Origin: Bryobacteraceae bacterium CoA2 C42
GTDB lineage: Bacteria > Acidobacteriota > Terriglobia > Bryobacterales > Bryobacteraceae
Direction: 5' to 3'
DNA length: 64,000 nucleotides
Assembly: GCA_019931245.1 (NCBI GenBank)
Contig: JAINDL010000005.1
Coordinates: forward strand, 1-64,000
The notes beneath the pieces were generated by a model. The model searched no databases and was not told the origin of the DNA. It saw nothing but the letters and a program-made list of their open reading frames with translations. Below, in pieces: positions 50,449 through 58,406 of this stretch. Within the stretch, counting starts at the first letter, position 1, and each line of letters starts with the position of its first letter. The position numbers were made by a program, and so were the translations under genes.

Positions 50449-51189
50449 TCAGAGGGTGAGCCACGCGCCGGAGGTATCGATGATGGCGAGGTAGCGGCCG
50501 GCCCAGGGTGTGGGGTTCCAGTCAGGGGGAAGGACCCAGAGGCGGCGGCCCTGCTGGCGGGCCTCGACGTAGGCGGCGTCGAGGATGCCGTGGCGGTCGA
50601 GGAAGCGGTTGAGGGAGGTGGGGATGCGGATGCAGCCTTTCGAGAGGGGGATGCCGAGGCGGGGTTCGAGGCGATCGGGGTCGGTGGCGTGCATTTGGAG
50701 GCGGAGGGCGCTTTCGCGGCGGTCGCCCCAGGTTTTGTTGGCACGGACCCAGCCGAAGTCGTAGACGCGCATGCCTTTTTCGCCGTAGCCGCGGATGCCG
50801 TATTCGTTTTTGGTGCCTTCGGCGCGGAAGTCGGGGTGGGCGAGGGAGTGTTCGAAGAGGCCGAGGGGGGAGAGGAAGTATTCGAAGCGGCCGGGGAGTC
50901 CGGTGGAGACGGGGCAGGCGCCGAGGAAGTGAAAGCGGCCGGCGGGTTGGCGCCAATAGAGGAGAAAGAGTTGGGATTTGGGATTGCGGTCGACGAGGGC
51001 GACGAACTGATTGGGGGCGAGCGCGGGGTGGGGGGCGAGGTAGGCGGCGTAGAACTCCTGGACGGCGGGGGACAGAGGGACGGGGCGTTTGACTTCGGCG
51101 GCGAAGCGGGCGGCGTAGGCGGAGGGGCTGGGTTCGGCGGCGGCCGCGGGAAGGGCGGCCAGGAAGAGGCGTCGGGAGAGGCGGGGCAT
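50449..51189 (-). CDS. L,D-transpeptidase (YkuD domain)
   Basis: A 246-residue exported protein. PRLSRRLFLAALPAAAAEP is a signal peptide with a twin-arginine flavour (SRRLFL). The YkuD domain (about 60-215) ends in the catalytic pattern H167-A-T-D...S183-K-G-C186-I-R-I, with C186 as nucleophile. Such enzymes make 3-3 cross-links in peptidoglycan or attach lipoproteins. TACCCT 8 nt before the ATG suggests a leaderless start. It is divergent from the GYF/RDD gene that begins the MoxR operon. Confidence 0.88.
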   Translation of the reverse strand: MPRLSRRLFLAALPAAAAEPSPSAYAARFAAEVKRPVPLSPAVQEFYAAYLAPHPALAPNQFVALVDRNPKSQLFLLYWRQPAGRFHFLGACPVSTGLPGRFEYFLSPLGLFEHSLAHPDFRAEGTKNEYGIRGYGEKGMRVYDFGWVRANKTWGDRRESALRLQMHATDPDRLEPRLGIPLSKGCIRIPTSLNRFLDRHGILDAAYVEARQQGRRLWVLPPDWNPTPWAGRYLAIIDTSGAWLTL

Positions 51190-51253
51190 CCGTTCCCAGG
51201 GTAATGGATTGGCCGGGGGGGCGGAAGAGACGCGGTGTGGCTATACTGAGGGC
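51190..51253. promoter_or_regulatory. Divergent promoters, L,D-transpeptidase / MoxR operon
   Basis: Minus strand: TACCCT (complement of 51198-51203) 8 nt before the ATG at 51189. Plus strand: TATACT (51242-51247) 6 nt before TTG 51254. Both fit leaderless starts. The second is the only promoter visible for the whole ten-gene operon to 60140. Confidence 0.55.
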
Positions 51254-52003
51254 TTGGCCTGGTACACACTACAGGACGGGGTCCAGCAGGGTCCGTTTGA
51301 AGAACGGCAGGTACGGGAGTGGGCAGCGGCGGGAGCGCTGCGTCCGGGTGCGCTGGTATGGCGGGACGGGGCGGCGGGCTGGCAGACGGCGGGGGAGGTG
51401 TTTGGACCGGGCGCGGACGGCGCACCGCGGCGCCGGTGTGAGCGCTGCGGGACGATGCAGCCGGAGTCATGGGTAGTGCGCTGGGGCGGCATTGAGGTTT
51501 GCGCGTATTGCAAGCCGCGGCACGTGGCGGCGCTGCGCGAGGGCCGGGCGTTGCCGGCGGCGTACGGGGAGTTTGCGGGATTCGGGCCGCGTTTCGCGGC
51601 GCGCATGATTGATTCGATGATTCAGTCGGTGGGAAACTTTGCGCTGCAGATGCCGGTGCTGGTGATGGTGGGCGCGACGGGGGCGAGCGCGAGGCCGGAG
51701 CAGATGGGGCCTTGGATGTTGGGGTTCTACGGTTTTACGGTGCTTGCGCAGATTGGGCTGCAGGCGGTCTACGAGGTGTGGTTCCTCGCCAAGAAAGGCG
51801 GAACGCCGGGCAAGCTGCTGCTGCAGTTGCAGGTGCTCGATGGAGAGGGGAAACGGCTGGGGAGTAAGCACGCCCTGGGCCGGTACTTTGCACATTACGT
51901 CACCGGGATGACGCTGGGCATCGGGTACCTGATGCCGCTGTGGGATAGCGAGAAACGGGCGCTGCACGACATGCTGGCGGATACGCGGGTAATGAAGCAA
52001 TGA
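51254..52003 (+). CDS. GYF_2 - zinc ribbon - RDD membrane protein
   Basis: A 249-residue protein with three modules. Residues 1-50 are a GYF_2 (DUF4339) domain (WYTLQDGVQQGPFEERQV...LVWRDGAAGWQ). Residues about 61-86 contain CERCG and CAYC, a four-cysteine zinc ribbon. Residues about 107-245 are an RDD membrane domain (FGPRFAARMIDSMI, KKGGTPGKLLLQLQVLD, and the late Asp in ALHDMLADTR). TTG 51254 is chosen because GYF_2 begins exactly there and TATACT lies 6 nt upstream; no ATG or GTG fits. First gene of the operon; it overlaps the next by 4 nt. GYF_2 domains bind proline-rich peptides, so a recruiting role is possible. Confidence 0.85.
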   Translation: MAWYTLQDGVQQGPFEERQVREWAAAGALRPGALVWRDGAAGWQTAGEVFGPGADGAPRRRCERCGTMQPESWVVRWGGIEVCAYCKPRHVAALREGRALPAAYGEFAGFGPRFAARMIDSMIQSVGNFALQMPVLVMVGATGASARPEQMGPWMLGFYGFTVLAQIGLQAVYEVWFLAKKGGTPGKLLLQLQVLDGEGKRLGSKHALGRYFAHYVTGMTLGIGYLMPLWDSEKRALHDMLADTRVMKQ

Positions 52004-52566
52004 CCGCGATGCCGTGCTGTAACTTGTGCGGACTGGAGGTACCGGAGGCGGACTGGAACCGGCTGGAGGCGCTGCCGTGCGGGGGGTGTCAGGCGCCGGT
52101 GCAGGTGTGGGTGTTTCCGGCGGGGTGGACGGACGGCAGGGGGCGGCCGCCGGCGGCGGCGGGGGAGGGCACGGCGACGTGTTTTCACCATCCGGCGAAC
52201 CTGGCGGAGGCGGCGTGCGGGCAGTGCGGTCGTTACGTGTGTTCGCTGTGCGTGGACGGCGAAGGGACGCAGGCGGTTTGCAACGTTTGTTTTGAGCGGG
52301 GGACGGCGGCGGGGGAGGCGCGATTTCAGCGGCGGGCGGTGCTGTACGATGCGATTGGGCTGATGATGGCGGCGCTGCCGTTGATGACGCTGCTGACGGG
52401 TCCGTTGGTGGGGATCTACTCCTGGGTGACGTGGAAGAAGACGCGGACGGCGGTGCCGCGGACGGGTTGGCTGCGCTGGGCGGCGTTGGGGCTAGCGGCG
52501 GTCTGGATGGTTGTGCTGGCGGGGTTTATCGGCATCTTGATCTGGGCGCTGGGGCGGCGGGCATGA
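52000..52566 (+). CDS. Double zinc-finger membrane protein
   Basis: A 188-residue protein. The N-terminal CNLCG...CGGC (about 7-30) is a rubredoxin-like knuckle pair. Residues about 61-98 (CFHHPANLAEAACGQCGRYVCSLCVDGEGTQAVCNVCF) form a B-box-like zinc finger. Two hydrophobic segments follow (AIGLMMAALPLMTLLTGPLVGIYSW and WAALGLAAVWMVVLAGFIGILIW). Proteins of this layout occur next to MoxR/DUF4129 genes but have no assigned role. Starts and ends in ATGA overlaps with its neighbours. Confidence 0.8.
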   Translation: MTAMPCCNLCGLEVPEADWNRLEALPCGGCQAPVQVWVFPAGWTDGRGRPPAAAGEGTATCFHHPANLAEAACGQCGRYVCSLCVDGEGTQAVCNVCFERGTAAGEARFQRRAVLYDAIGLMMAALPLMTLLTGPLVGIYSWVTWKKTRTAVPRTGWLRWAALGLAAVWMVVLAGFIGILIWALGRRA

Positions 52567-53474
52567 GCGAGTACCGGATGCTGACGGGTTGGTCGCCGGG
52601 CTGGCTGCGGTCGGCGGCGCTTTATGACGGGGGCGATCATCTGCTGCAGGTGACTTCGCTGCGGCTGCAGCATGAGTATCAGCGGTTTCCCTACACAGAG
52701 ATCCGGGCGATCTCGGTGGCGGAGGCGCCGCTGTGGACAGGGTGGCGGGTGGCTCGTTTGGTGGTTCTGGCACTGTCGACGGGGTTGGCGCTGCTGCCGG
52801 CGCAGTTGGGTCTGCGGGTGGGATTGGCGCTGCTGCCGGCGACGCTGCTGGTCCTGCAGATCTGGTCGATCGGGCGGGGGCGGCGCTGCGTGGCGCGATT
52901 GATCAGTCTTTCCGGGGAGTGGCCGCTGCCGGGCTTAGGGACGCGGCGGGCGGTGGAGGAGGCCGTGCCGCGGATCCTCGAACGGGTGCAGGCGGCGCAG
53001 GCGGGCCTGCCGCGACCGGAGGCGATGCCGGTGCTCCTGGCCGGGGCGGCGGAGCGGACCTACCGGCCGGTGCGGGGTCTCGGCTGGGCCACGGCAGGTG
53101 CGCTGCTGCTGAGCGCAGCGTTGATTCTGGTTTACCGGAACTGGCCGGCGCTGCAGGTGGAGATCTGGAGCGCGGCGGTGTTTTTAGTGCCGGCGACGCT
53201 GACAACGTCGATAGCGTGGTGGCGAACGCTGCGCCGCCGCCGGGAGGCGGCGGCGGCGCTGACGGGTCTGCTGGTTTTGGACCTGTTGTTGTTTTTGTTG
53301 TTTTTGGGGTTGGTGGAGTGGCGGCGGCCGAGTTCGTCGCTGACGCTGGCGGAGTGGTCCCTGGCGGCGCAGCGGTGGGAGGGGTTGGCTGCGGCGGTGG
53401 CGGTAGGCTGGCGGGTAGCGGCGGCCGCGGCGGCGGGATGGGTAGAGCGGCAGCAGGGAGAGGACGGGGCATGA
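52563..53474 (+). CDS. Polytopic membrane protein, function unknown
   Basis: A 303-residue protein. The ATG overlapping the previous stop (SEYRMLTGWSPGWLRSAALYDGGDHLLQV) is preferred over the longer frame, which lies within the preceding gene. An N-terminal beta-rich PH-like segment (DHLLQVTSLRLQHEYQRFPYTEIRAISV) precedes at least five hydrophobic helices. I recognise no named family. The position between two zinc-finger membrane proteins in the MoxR operon suggests it is part of the same membrane assembly. Confidence 0.75.
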   Translation: MSEYRMLTGWSPGWLRSAALYDGGDHLLQVTSLRLQHEYQRFPYTEIRAISVAEAPLWTGWRVARLVVLALSTGLALLPAQLGLRVGLALLPATLLVLQIWSIGRGRRCVARLISLSGEWPLPGLGTRRAVEEAVPRILERVQAAQAGLPRPEAMPVLLAGAAERTYRPVRGLGWATAGALLLSAALILVYRNWPALQVEIWSAAVFLVPATLTTSIAWWRTLRRRREAAAALTGLLVLDLLLFLLFLGLVEWRRPSSSLTLAEWSLAAQRWEGLAAAVAVGWRVAAAAAAGWVERQQGEDGA

Positions 53475-53743
53475 TCGCGCTGGCGCGTTGTCAGCGGCAT
53501 CCGGGGCGGGAGGCGGCGGCGCGCTGCCCGAGCTGTCAGCAGTCGTTCTGCCGGGAGTGCATCACGGAGCACGAGGGCCGGATGTTGTGTCTGGCGTGCC
53601 TGACGAAACGAAGCCAACCGGCAACGGGGCGGGGGGCGGAATGGGAACGCGTGGGCTGGGCGGCGGGCGCCGTGGTGGGCGGGTTGCTGGCGTGGCTGTT
53701 TTTTCTGGGGTTGGGGGAGTGGATTTGGAGGGCGACGGCGTGA
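53471..53743 (+). CDS. Small B-box-like zinc-finger membrane protein
   Basis: A 90-residue protein starting at ATG 53471 within the overlap ATGA. Residues about 6-44 (CQRHPGREAAARCPSCQQSFCRECITEHEGRMLCLACL) hold a C/H pattern closely resembling the B-box-like finger of the gene at 52000, so the two are likely related by duplication. A single C-terminal transmembrane helix (WAAGAVVGGLLAWLFFLGLGEWIW) anchors it with the finger probably cytosolic. No enzymatic motif. Confidence 0.78.
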   Translation: MIALARCQRHPGREAAARCPSCQQSFCRECITEHEGRMLCLACLTKRSQPATGRGAEWERVGWAAGAVVGGLLAWLFFLGLGEWIWRATA

Positions 53744-55206
53744 AGCGGCCGTCGTGGACGGAGGCGGCGGACGCGGCGGCGGCGCTGCTGCGGCGGGTAC
53801 CGGCTCCGGTGTGGGTGGTCTGGGCGGCTTGCACGCTGCCGTATGGATATCTGCTGGGCCGTTTGCTGCTGGCGGCCAGCGTGGACGCCTACTACGCCGA
53901 GCAGGCGGGCTTCTGGGCGCTATTGGTGGCGGCGGCCTACCTGGGCAAGCAGGCGGGGGAGTGGTATTTTCAGAGCGCGCTGCTGCGGGTGTTGGGAGGG
54001 GCGCCGCCGGCGGCGCGGCTGGGGGCGCAGTGGACGCTGCAGCCGACGGCGCTGCTGGTATTGCCGTTGGCCGGGCTGCTGTTTTTTCCGCTTGCACCGG
54101 CAGTGACGTTTTACCGGACGCTTTCCGTGAGCACCCCGCGAGAGGCGCTGCGGCTCGCCACGCGGGAGGTACTGGCGCAGAACTGGGAGCTTTCGGTGGT
54201 AATGGCCGGCGGGTTGCTGCTGTGGGGGAACCTGTTTGCGCTGTGGCTGGCGGCGCCGGTGCTGCTGCGGGCGTTCTTTGGCTGGGAGACCGCGTTTGGC
54301 CGGATGGGGGAGCGGCTGTTTAATCTGCCCAGTTTCTGGGTGGTGACGCTGGTGACGTACCTGTGTCTCGATCCGCTCTTGAATGCGATGGCGGCGCGGC
54401 GGGTGTTTGGGGAGCAGTCGCGCAAGACGGGGACAGACCTGCTGGCGGCGCTGCGCGCGGCGGGCCTGGGACTGGTACTGACGGGATTGCAGGCGGGGCC
54501 GCTGGCGGCGCAGGAGAGCCAGGAGCTTGAGCAGAGCATTGCGCGGACGCTGCGGGAACCGGAGTTTGCCTTCCGGCAGCCGCGGGAGACCGGGACGGAG
54601 CCGGGGTGGTATGGCGACTTGGCGGCGCAGATCACACGCTGGATTGGCGAGTTTCTCGAATGGCTCTATCCGGCGGAGAAGGCGCGGCCGCAGGGCGGAG
54701 GCTTCGAGTGGAGCCCGGCGGCCACGCAGCAGGTGGTGATCGGGTTGGCGGTGCTGGCGGTGGGGTGGCTGCTGGTTTCGCTCTACCGGCAGCGGAGAAA
54801 GCGGCGGGGACGGCGGGCGGCGGCGGCGGGGGCGGGGGCGGCTCCGGTGCCGGACCTGTCGGCTGAAGAGGTGCGCCCGGATGCGCTGCCTGAAGAGTCG
54901 TGGCTGGCGATGGCGGATGAGCTGGCGGGGCGGGGGGAGTACCGGTTGGCGCTCCGGGCGCTGCACCTGGCAGGGCTGCGGCGGCTGGGCGAGAGGGGGC
55001 TGCTGACGATTGGCGCGGCCAAAAGCGGCGGCGAGTATAGCCGGGAGGTGGAGCGGCGGGGGCGTTCGACGCCGCAGGTACACCCTCTGTTTGAAGCGAA
55101 CCGACGGCGGTTTGAAGCGGCCTGGTATGGGTTTCACGATCTGGGGGAGGCCGGGTTGCGGCAGGCGCGGGGACGGTGGGAGGAGATCCGGCAGCATGTG
55201 GGCTAG
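53740..55206 (+). CDS. DUF4129-containing polytopic membrane protein
   Basis: A 488-residue protein starting with GTG 53740 (GTGA overlap with the previous stop). The first 270 residues contain about six hydrophobic segments. After QSIARTLREPEFAFRQP a soluble linker leads to another helix (QVVIGLAVLAVGWLLVSLY) and a DUF4129 domain (about 400-485: WLAMADELAGRGEYRLALRALHLAGLRRLGERGLLTIG...GGEYSREVERRG). DUF4129 is regularly found fused to transglutaminase-like proteins or in MoxR/DUF58 operons. Function unknown. Confidence 0.82.
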   Translation: MKRPSWTEAADAAAALLRRVPAPVWVVWAACTLPYGYLLGRLLLAASVDAYYAEQAGFWALLVAAAYLGKQAGEWYFQSALLRVLGGAPPAARLGAQWTLQPTALLVLPLAGLLFFPLAPAVTFYRTLSVSTPREALRLATREVLAQNWELSVVMAGGLLLWGNLFALWLAAPVLLRAFFGWETAFGRMGERLFNLPSFWVVTLVTYLCLDPLLNAMAARRVFGEQSRKTGTDLLAALRAAGLGLVLTGLQAGPLAAQESQELEQSIARTLREPEFAFRQPRETGTEPGWYGDLAAQITRWIGEFLEWLYPAEKARPQGGGFEWSPAATQQVVIGLAVLAVGWLLVSLYRQRRKRRGRRAAAAGAGAAPVPDLSAEEVRPDALPEESWLAMADELAGRGEYRLALRALHLAGLRRLGERGLLTIGAAKSGGEYSREVERRGRSTPQVHPLFEANRRRFEAAWYGFHDLGEAGLRQARGRWEEIRQHVG

Positions 55207-56209
55207 ATGGGTGCTGGGTGGGCTGGCCGTGGGCTTTGGCTGGGCGGTGCTGGAGCTGGCGGGGGCGGCGTACGAGCGGGGGAGCGGGTATCCGGAGTGG
55301 TCGAGCCTGCGGGCCGACCGGGCGGGGACGAAGGTGCTGCACGACAGCCTGCGCAAGCTGCCGGGTTGGTGGGTGGAGCGGCATTTTGAGAGCTATGCGA
55401 GGATTCCCGCGACTCCGGGGACGGTGGTGCTGCTCAATCAGGAGCCGGAGGAGCTGGAGCGACTGACGGGGACGGTACAGCGGCTGACGGCGGGCGGGGC
55501 GCGGGTGGTGGTGGGAGTTCCGGAGCAGCAGCGGTTTGTGCGGAAGGGGGAGGGGCGGGAGACGCCAGCGAGGGAGTGGCTGGGGTTGCGCTGGACGCCG
55601 CGGCGGACGGGTGAATACATCGGGGGGCGGTACCGGGAGACGACGCGCTGGGAGTGGGAAGGGGTGGGGGACGGGAGTTGGTGGCCCGGCGCGGGCTACG
55701 TGGAGAGGACGCTGGGGCGGGGGTCTGTGGTAGTGCTGGACGGAGGCGAGCTGCGGAGCGGGGCGCTGCGGGAGCGTCGGGACGGGATGCGGCTGCTGCG
55801 GCTGCTGGGACCGGAGCGGCGGGTGACCTTTGTCGAGAGTGCGCTGGGGGTGAAGGAGCCGGGGGGGATTATGACTCTCGTGCGGCGGGCGGGTTGGACG
55901 CCGTCGCTGCTGCTGCTCGTCGCGGCGGCGGGGTTGTATTTGTGGCGGAGCGTGACGCCGTTGTTGCCGGAGCGGGAGGACCGAACCAGGCGGGAGGAGC
56001 CCGGGGGCGGGGCGGCTGCGATGGCGCAGCTGCTGCGGAAGCATGTTGGTCGAGGCGAGCTGTTGGCGACGTGCCGCCGGGAGTGGAAGCGCGCCGGGGG
56101 GTTGCTGCCGCGTTGGCAGCGGCAGCGGGAGTGGGAGGCGGGTACGGGTGGCGTGGTCGAGGAGTATCGCAGGATGCAGGAGTTCGTCAGGGAGAGGCCG
56201 GAGCTATGA
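55196..56209 (+). CDS. DUF4350 domain protein
   Basis: A 337-residue protein starting with ATG 55196 (11-nt overlap with the previous gene). An N-terminal helix (WARWVLGGLAVGFGWAVLELAG) is followed by a DUF4350-type region (YPEWSSLRADRAGTKVLHDSLRKL near 32-55, GTVVLLNQEPEE near 73). A second helix (AGWTPSLLLLVAAAGLYLW, about 230-250) precedes a charged cytosolic tail. DUF4350 proteins are standard neighbours of MoxR and DUF58 and are assumed to act with them; biochemical role unknown. Confidence 0.8.
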   Translation: MWARWVLGGLAVGFGWAVLELAGAAYERGSGYPEWSSLRADRAGTKVLHDSLRKLPGWWVERHFESYARIPATPGTVVLLNQEPEELERLTGTVQRLTAGGARVVVGVPEQQRFVRKGEGRETPAREWLGLRWTPRRTGEYIGGRYRETTRWEWEGVGDGSWWPGAGYVERTLGRGSVVVLDGGELRSGALRERRDGMRLLRLLGPERRVTFVESALGVKEPGGIMTLVRRAGWTPSLLLLVAAAGLYLWRSVTPLLPEREDRTRREEPGGGAAAMAQLLRKHVGRGELLATCRREWKRAGGLLPRWQRQREWEAGTGGVVEEYRRMQEFVRERPEL

Positions 56210-57165
56210 CTTTAGAAGAGATGCACGAGCGGTTGGCGGCGGCGCGGGCCGCCATTGGCGAGGTGGTGATCGGGCAGCGGGAGGCGATTGACCGGGCGCT
56301 GGTGGTGACCTTGTGCGGGCAGCATGGTCTGTTCGAGGGGGTGCCCGGGGTGGCCAAGACGCTGCTGGCGAAGACGATGGCGGCGGTGACGGGCGGCAGC
56401 TTCCAGCGAGTGCAGTTCACGCCGGACCTGATGCCGGCCGACATTACGGGAACGAATGTGTTCAACCTGCAGCGGAACGAGTTTACGCTGGCGCCGGGGC
56501 CGGTGTTCACCTCATTTCTGGTGGCGGATGAGATCAACCGGGCGCCGGCCAAGACTCAATCGGCGCTGCTGCAGGCGATGCAGGAGCGGCAGGTGACGAT
56601 TGACCGGGAGACCTACCGGCTGCCGGGGGAGTTCACGGTGTTTGCCACTCAGAACCCGATTGAGCATGAGGGGACGTATCCGCTGGCGGAGGCGCAGAAG
56701 GACCGGTTTCAACTGAAGATTGAGATCGGTTATCTCGACCGGGCCGAGGAGGTGGAGCTGGCACGGCAGCAGCTGCGCGGGGACACGCCGGAGCAGCGTC
56801 TCGAGCGGGGCGCGGTGCGGCCGGTGCTGGCCGGGGGGCAGTTGATGGAGCTGCGAACGGCGCTGCGGCAGGTGCAGATGCGGGAGGAGTTGGTGGGGTA
56901 TGTGGTGGAGCTGGTGCGGCGCACGCGGACGGCCGAGACCTTGTTGACGGGCGCGGGACCGCGGGGGACGCAGGCGCTGCTGGGGGCGGCGCGGGCGCAG
57001 GCGGCGCTCGAGGGGCGCGATTTTGTGACGCCGGATGATGTGAAGATGATGGCGGTGGCGGCGCTGGGGCACCGGCTGGTGATGCGGCCGGAGTTCGAAA
57101 TTGAAGGGATGACGGCAGCCGAGGTGGTGCGGAAGATTCTGGCCGAGGTGGCGGTTCCGGTATGA
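56206..57165 (+). CDS. MoxR-family AAA+ ATPase
   Basis: A 319-residue AAA+ ATPase. Walker A is GVPGVAKT (residues 45-52), Walker B FLVADEINRAP (about 102-112), sensor 1 FATQNPIE, and the C-terminal lid contains GPRGTQALLGAARAQAAL. MoxR ATPases act as chaperones that help assemble or activate complexes, often membrane or vWA-domain proteins. DUF58 directly downstream is the classic partner. ATG 56206 overlaps the preceding stop (ATGA); the longer frame is rejected. Confidence 0.95.
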   Translation: MTLEEMHERLAAARAAIGEVVIGQREAIDRALVVTLCGQHGLFEGVPGVAKTLLAKTMAAVTGGSFQRVQFTPDLMPADITGTNVFNLQRNEFTLAPGPVFTSFLVADEINRAPAKTQSALLQAMQERQVTIDRETYRLPGEFTVFATQNPIEHEGTYPLAEAQKDRFQLKIEIGYLDRAEEVELARQQLRGDTPEQRLERGAVRPVLAGGQLMELRTALRQVQMREELVGYVVELVRRTRTAETLLTGAGPRGTQALLGAARAQAALEGRDFVTPDDVKMMAVAALGHRLVMRPEFEIEGMTAAEVVRKILAEVAVPV

Positions 57166-58406
57166 TAGCGCCGTCGCCCCGGCTGATTGCGCTGATGACG
57201 CTGGCGGGTCTGGCGGCCGTTGTGTGGCCGGGGGCGGGGCTGGCGGGCGCGGGCGGGCTGGCGGTGGCGGCGCTGGTGGACGCGGGACTGAGCGGGCGGC
57301 GGCGGAGGGGAATCCGGGCGGCGGCGGTGGAGCCGGTGCGTTGTCAGCTGGGGGTGCCGGCGAAGCTGACGGTCCCGGTGACGGCGCCGGTGGGGGCGCG
57401 GGTTTCCGTGGCGCTGCCGCCGGAGCTGGAGTTGGCGGACGGGCCGGGAAACCCGTGGACGTTTACGCCGCGGGAACGGGGGCGGTACCGGGTGGAGGCG
57501 TTGGCGGTGGAGGTGGTCTCACCGGGCGGGCTGTGGGAGTGGCGGGAGCGATTGAGGCCGGAGGTGGAGATCCGGGTGTATCCGCGGGTGCGGGGTGCGC
57601 AGGAGATGGAGGCGCTGCGGCGGGCGATGACCGGTTCGCGGCAGGTACGGCAGGTGGGCCGGGGCCGGGAGTTTGAGAAGCTGCGGGAGTATAGCGCGGG
57701 CGACAGTTTTCAGGATGTGCACTGGAAGGCGACGGCGCGGCGGGGGACGCCGATTACCCGGACCTATCAGATAGAACGGACGCAGGAGATCTACTGTCTG
57801 GTGGACCGGGGGCGGCTGCAGGCGCGTCGGCAGGAGGGGCAGACGGTGCTGGACTGGAGCGTGACGGCGGCGCTGCATCTGGCGCTGGCGGCGGAGCGGC
57901 GGGGGGACCGCCTGGGGCTGCTGGCGTTCAGCGACCGGATTGACGGATTTGTGGGGGCGGGAAGCGGGGCAGCGCACCTGGCGGCGTGTCAGGAGATGCT
58001 CTATCCGCTGCAGCCATCCGAGGCGGTGACCGACTATGCGGAGGCGGCGACTTATCTGCGGACGCGGCTGCCGCGGCGGGTGCTGCTGGTCGTGCTGACC
58101 TCGCTTGATGACCGCGCATCGGCCGAGCCGTTTGCGCGGGCGGCGCAGTTACTGGGCGAGCGGCATCTGGTGGCGGTGGTGGCGGCGCGGGCGCCGGGCG
58201 CCGAGCCGCTGTTCAGCGGGCCTCCGGCGGTGGACGAGGCGGCGGTGTACCGTTCGCTGGGCGGGCATCTGGTGTGGCGGGGCCTGCGGGAGCTGCAGTT
58301 GGAGTTGGGCCGCCAGGGGGTCCGGCTGGCGTACGAGGAGCCGCGCGAGATGGGGCTGCGGGCGCTGACGATGTACGAGGAGATCCGGCAGAGGCAGCTG
58401 TTATGA
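57162..58406 (+). CDS. DUF58 domain protein (MoxR partner)
   Basis: A 414-residue protein. Two N-terminal hydrophobic segments (RLIALMTLAGLAAVVWPGAG and ...GGLAVAALVDAGL) are followed by a beta-rich part and the DUF58 signature GREFEKLREYSAGDSFQDVHWKATAR (about 167-192). The C-terminal half has a vWA-like fold (EIYCLVDRGRLQAR..., RVLLVVLTSLDDRA), with the MIDAS-like DxSxS replaced by DRGR, so metal binding is doubtful. Starts in a 4-nt overlap with moxR. Expected to be a MoxR client or partner. Confidence 0.92.
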   Translation: MIAPSPRLIALMTLAGLAAVVWPGAGLAGAGGLAVAALVDAGLSGRRRRGIRAAAVEPVRCQLGVPAKLTVPVTAPVGARVSVALPPELELADGPGNPWTFTPRERGRYRVEALAVEVVSPGGLWEWRERLRPEVEIRVYPRVRGAQEMEALRRAMTGSRQVRQVGRGREFEKLREYSAGDSFQDVHWKATARRGTPITRTYQIERTQEIYCLVDRGRLQARRQEGQTVLDWSVTAALHLALAAERRGDRLGLLAFSDRIDGFVGAGSGAAHLAACQEMLYPLQPSEAVTDYAEAATYLRTRLPRRVLLVVLTSLDDRASAEPFARAAQLLGERHLVAVVAARAPGAEPLFSGPPAVDEAAVYRSLGGHLVWRGLRELQLELGRQGVRLAYEEPREMGLRALTMYEEIRQRQLL

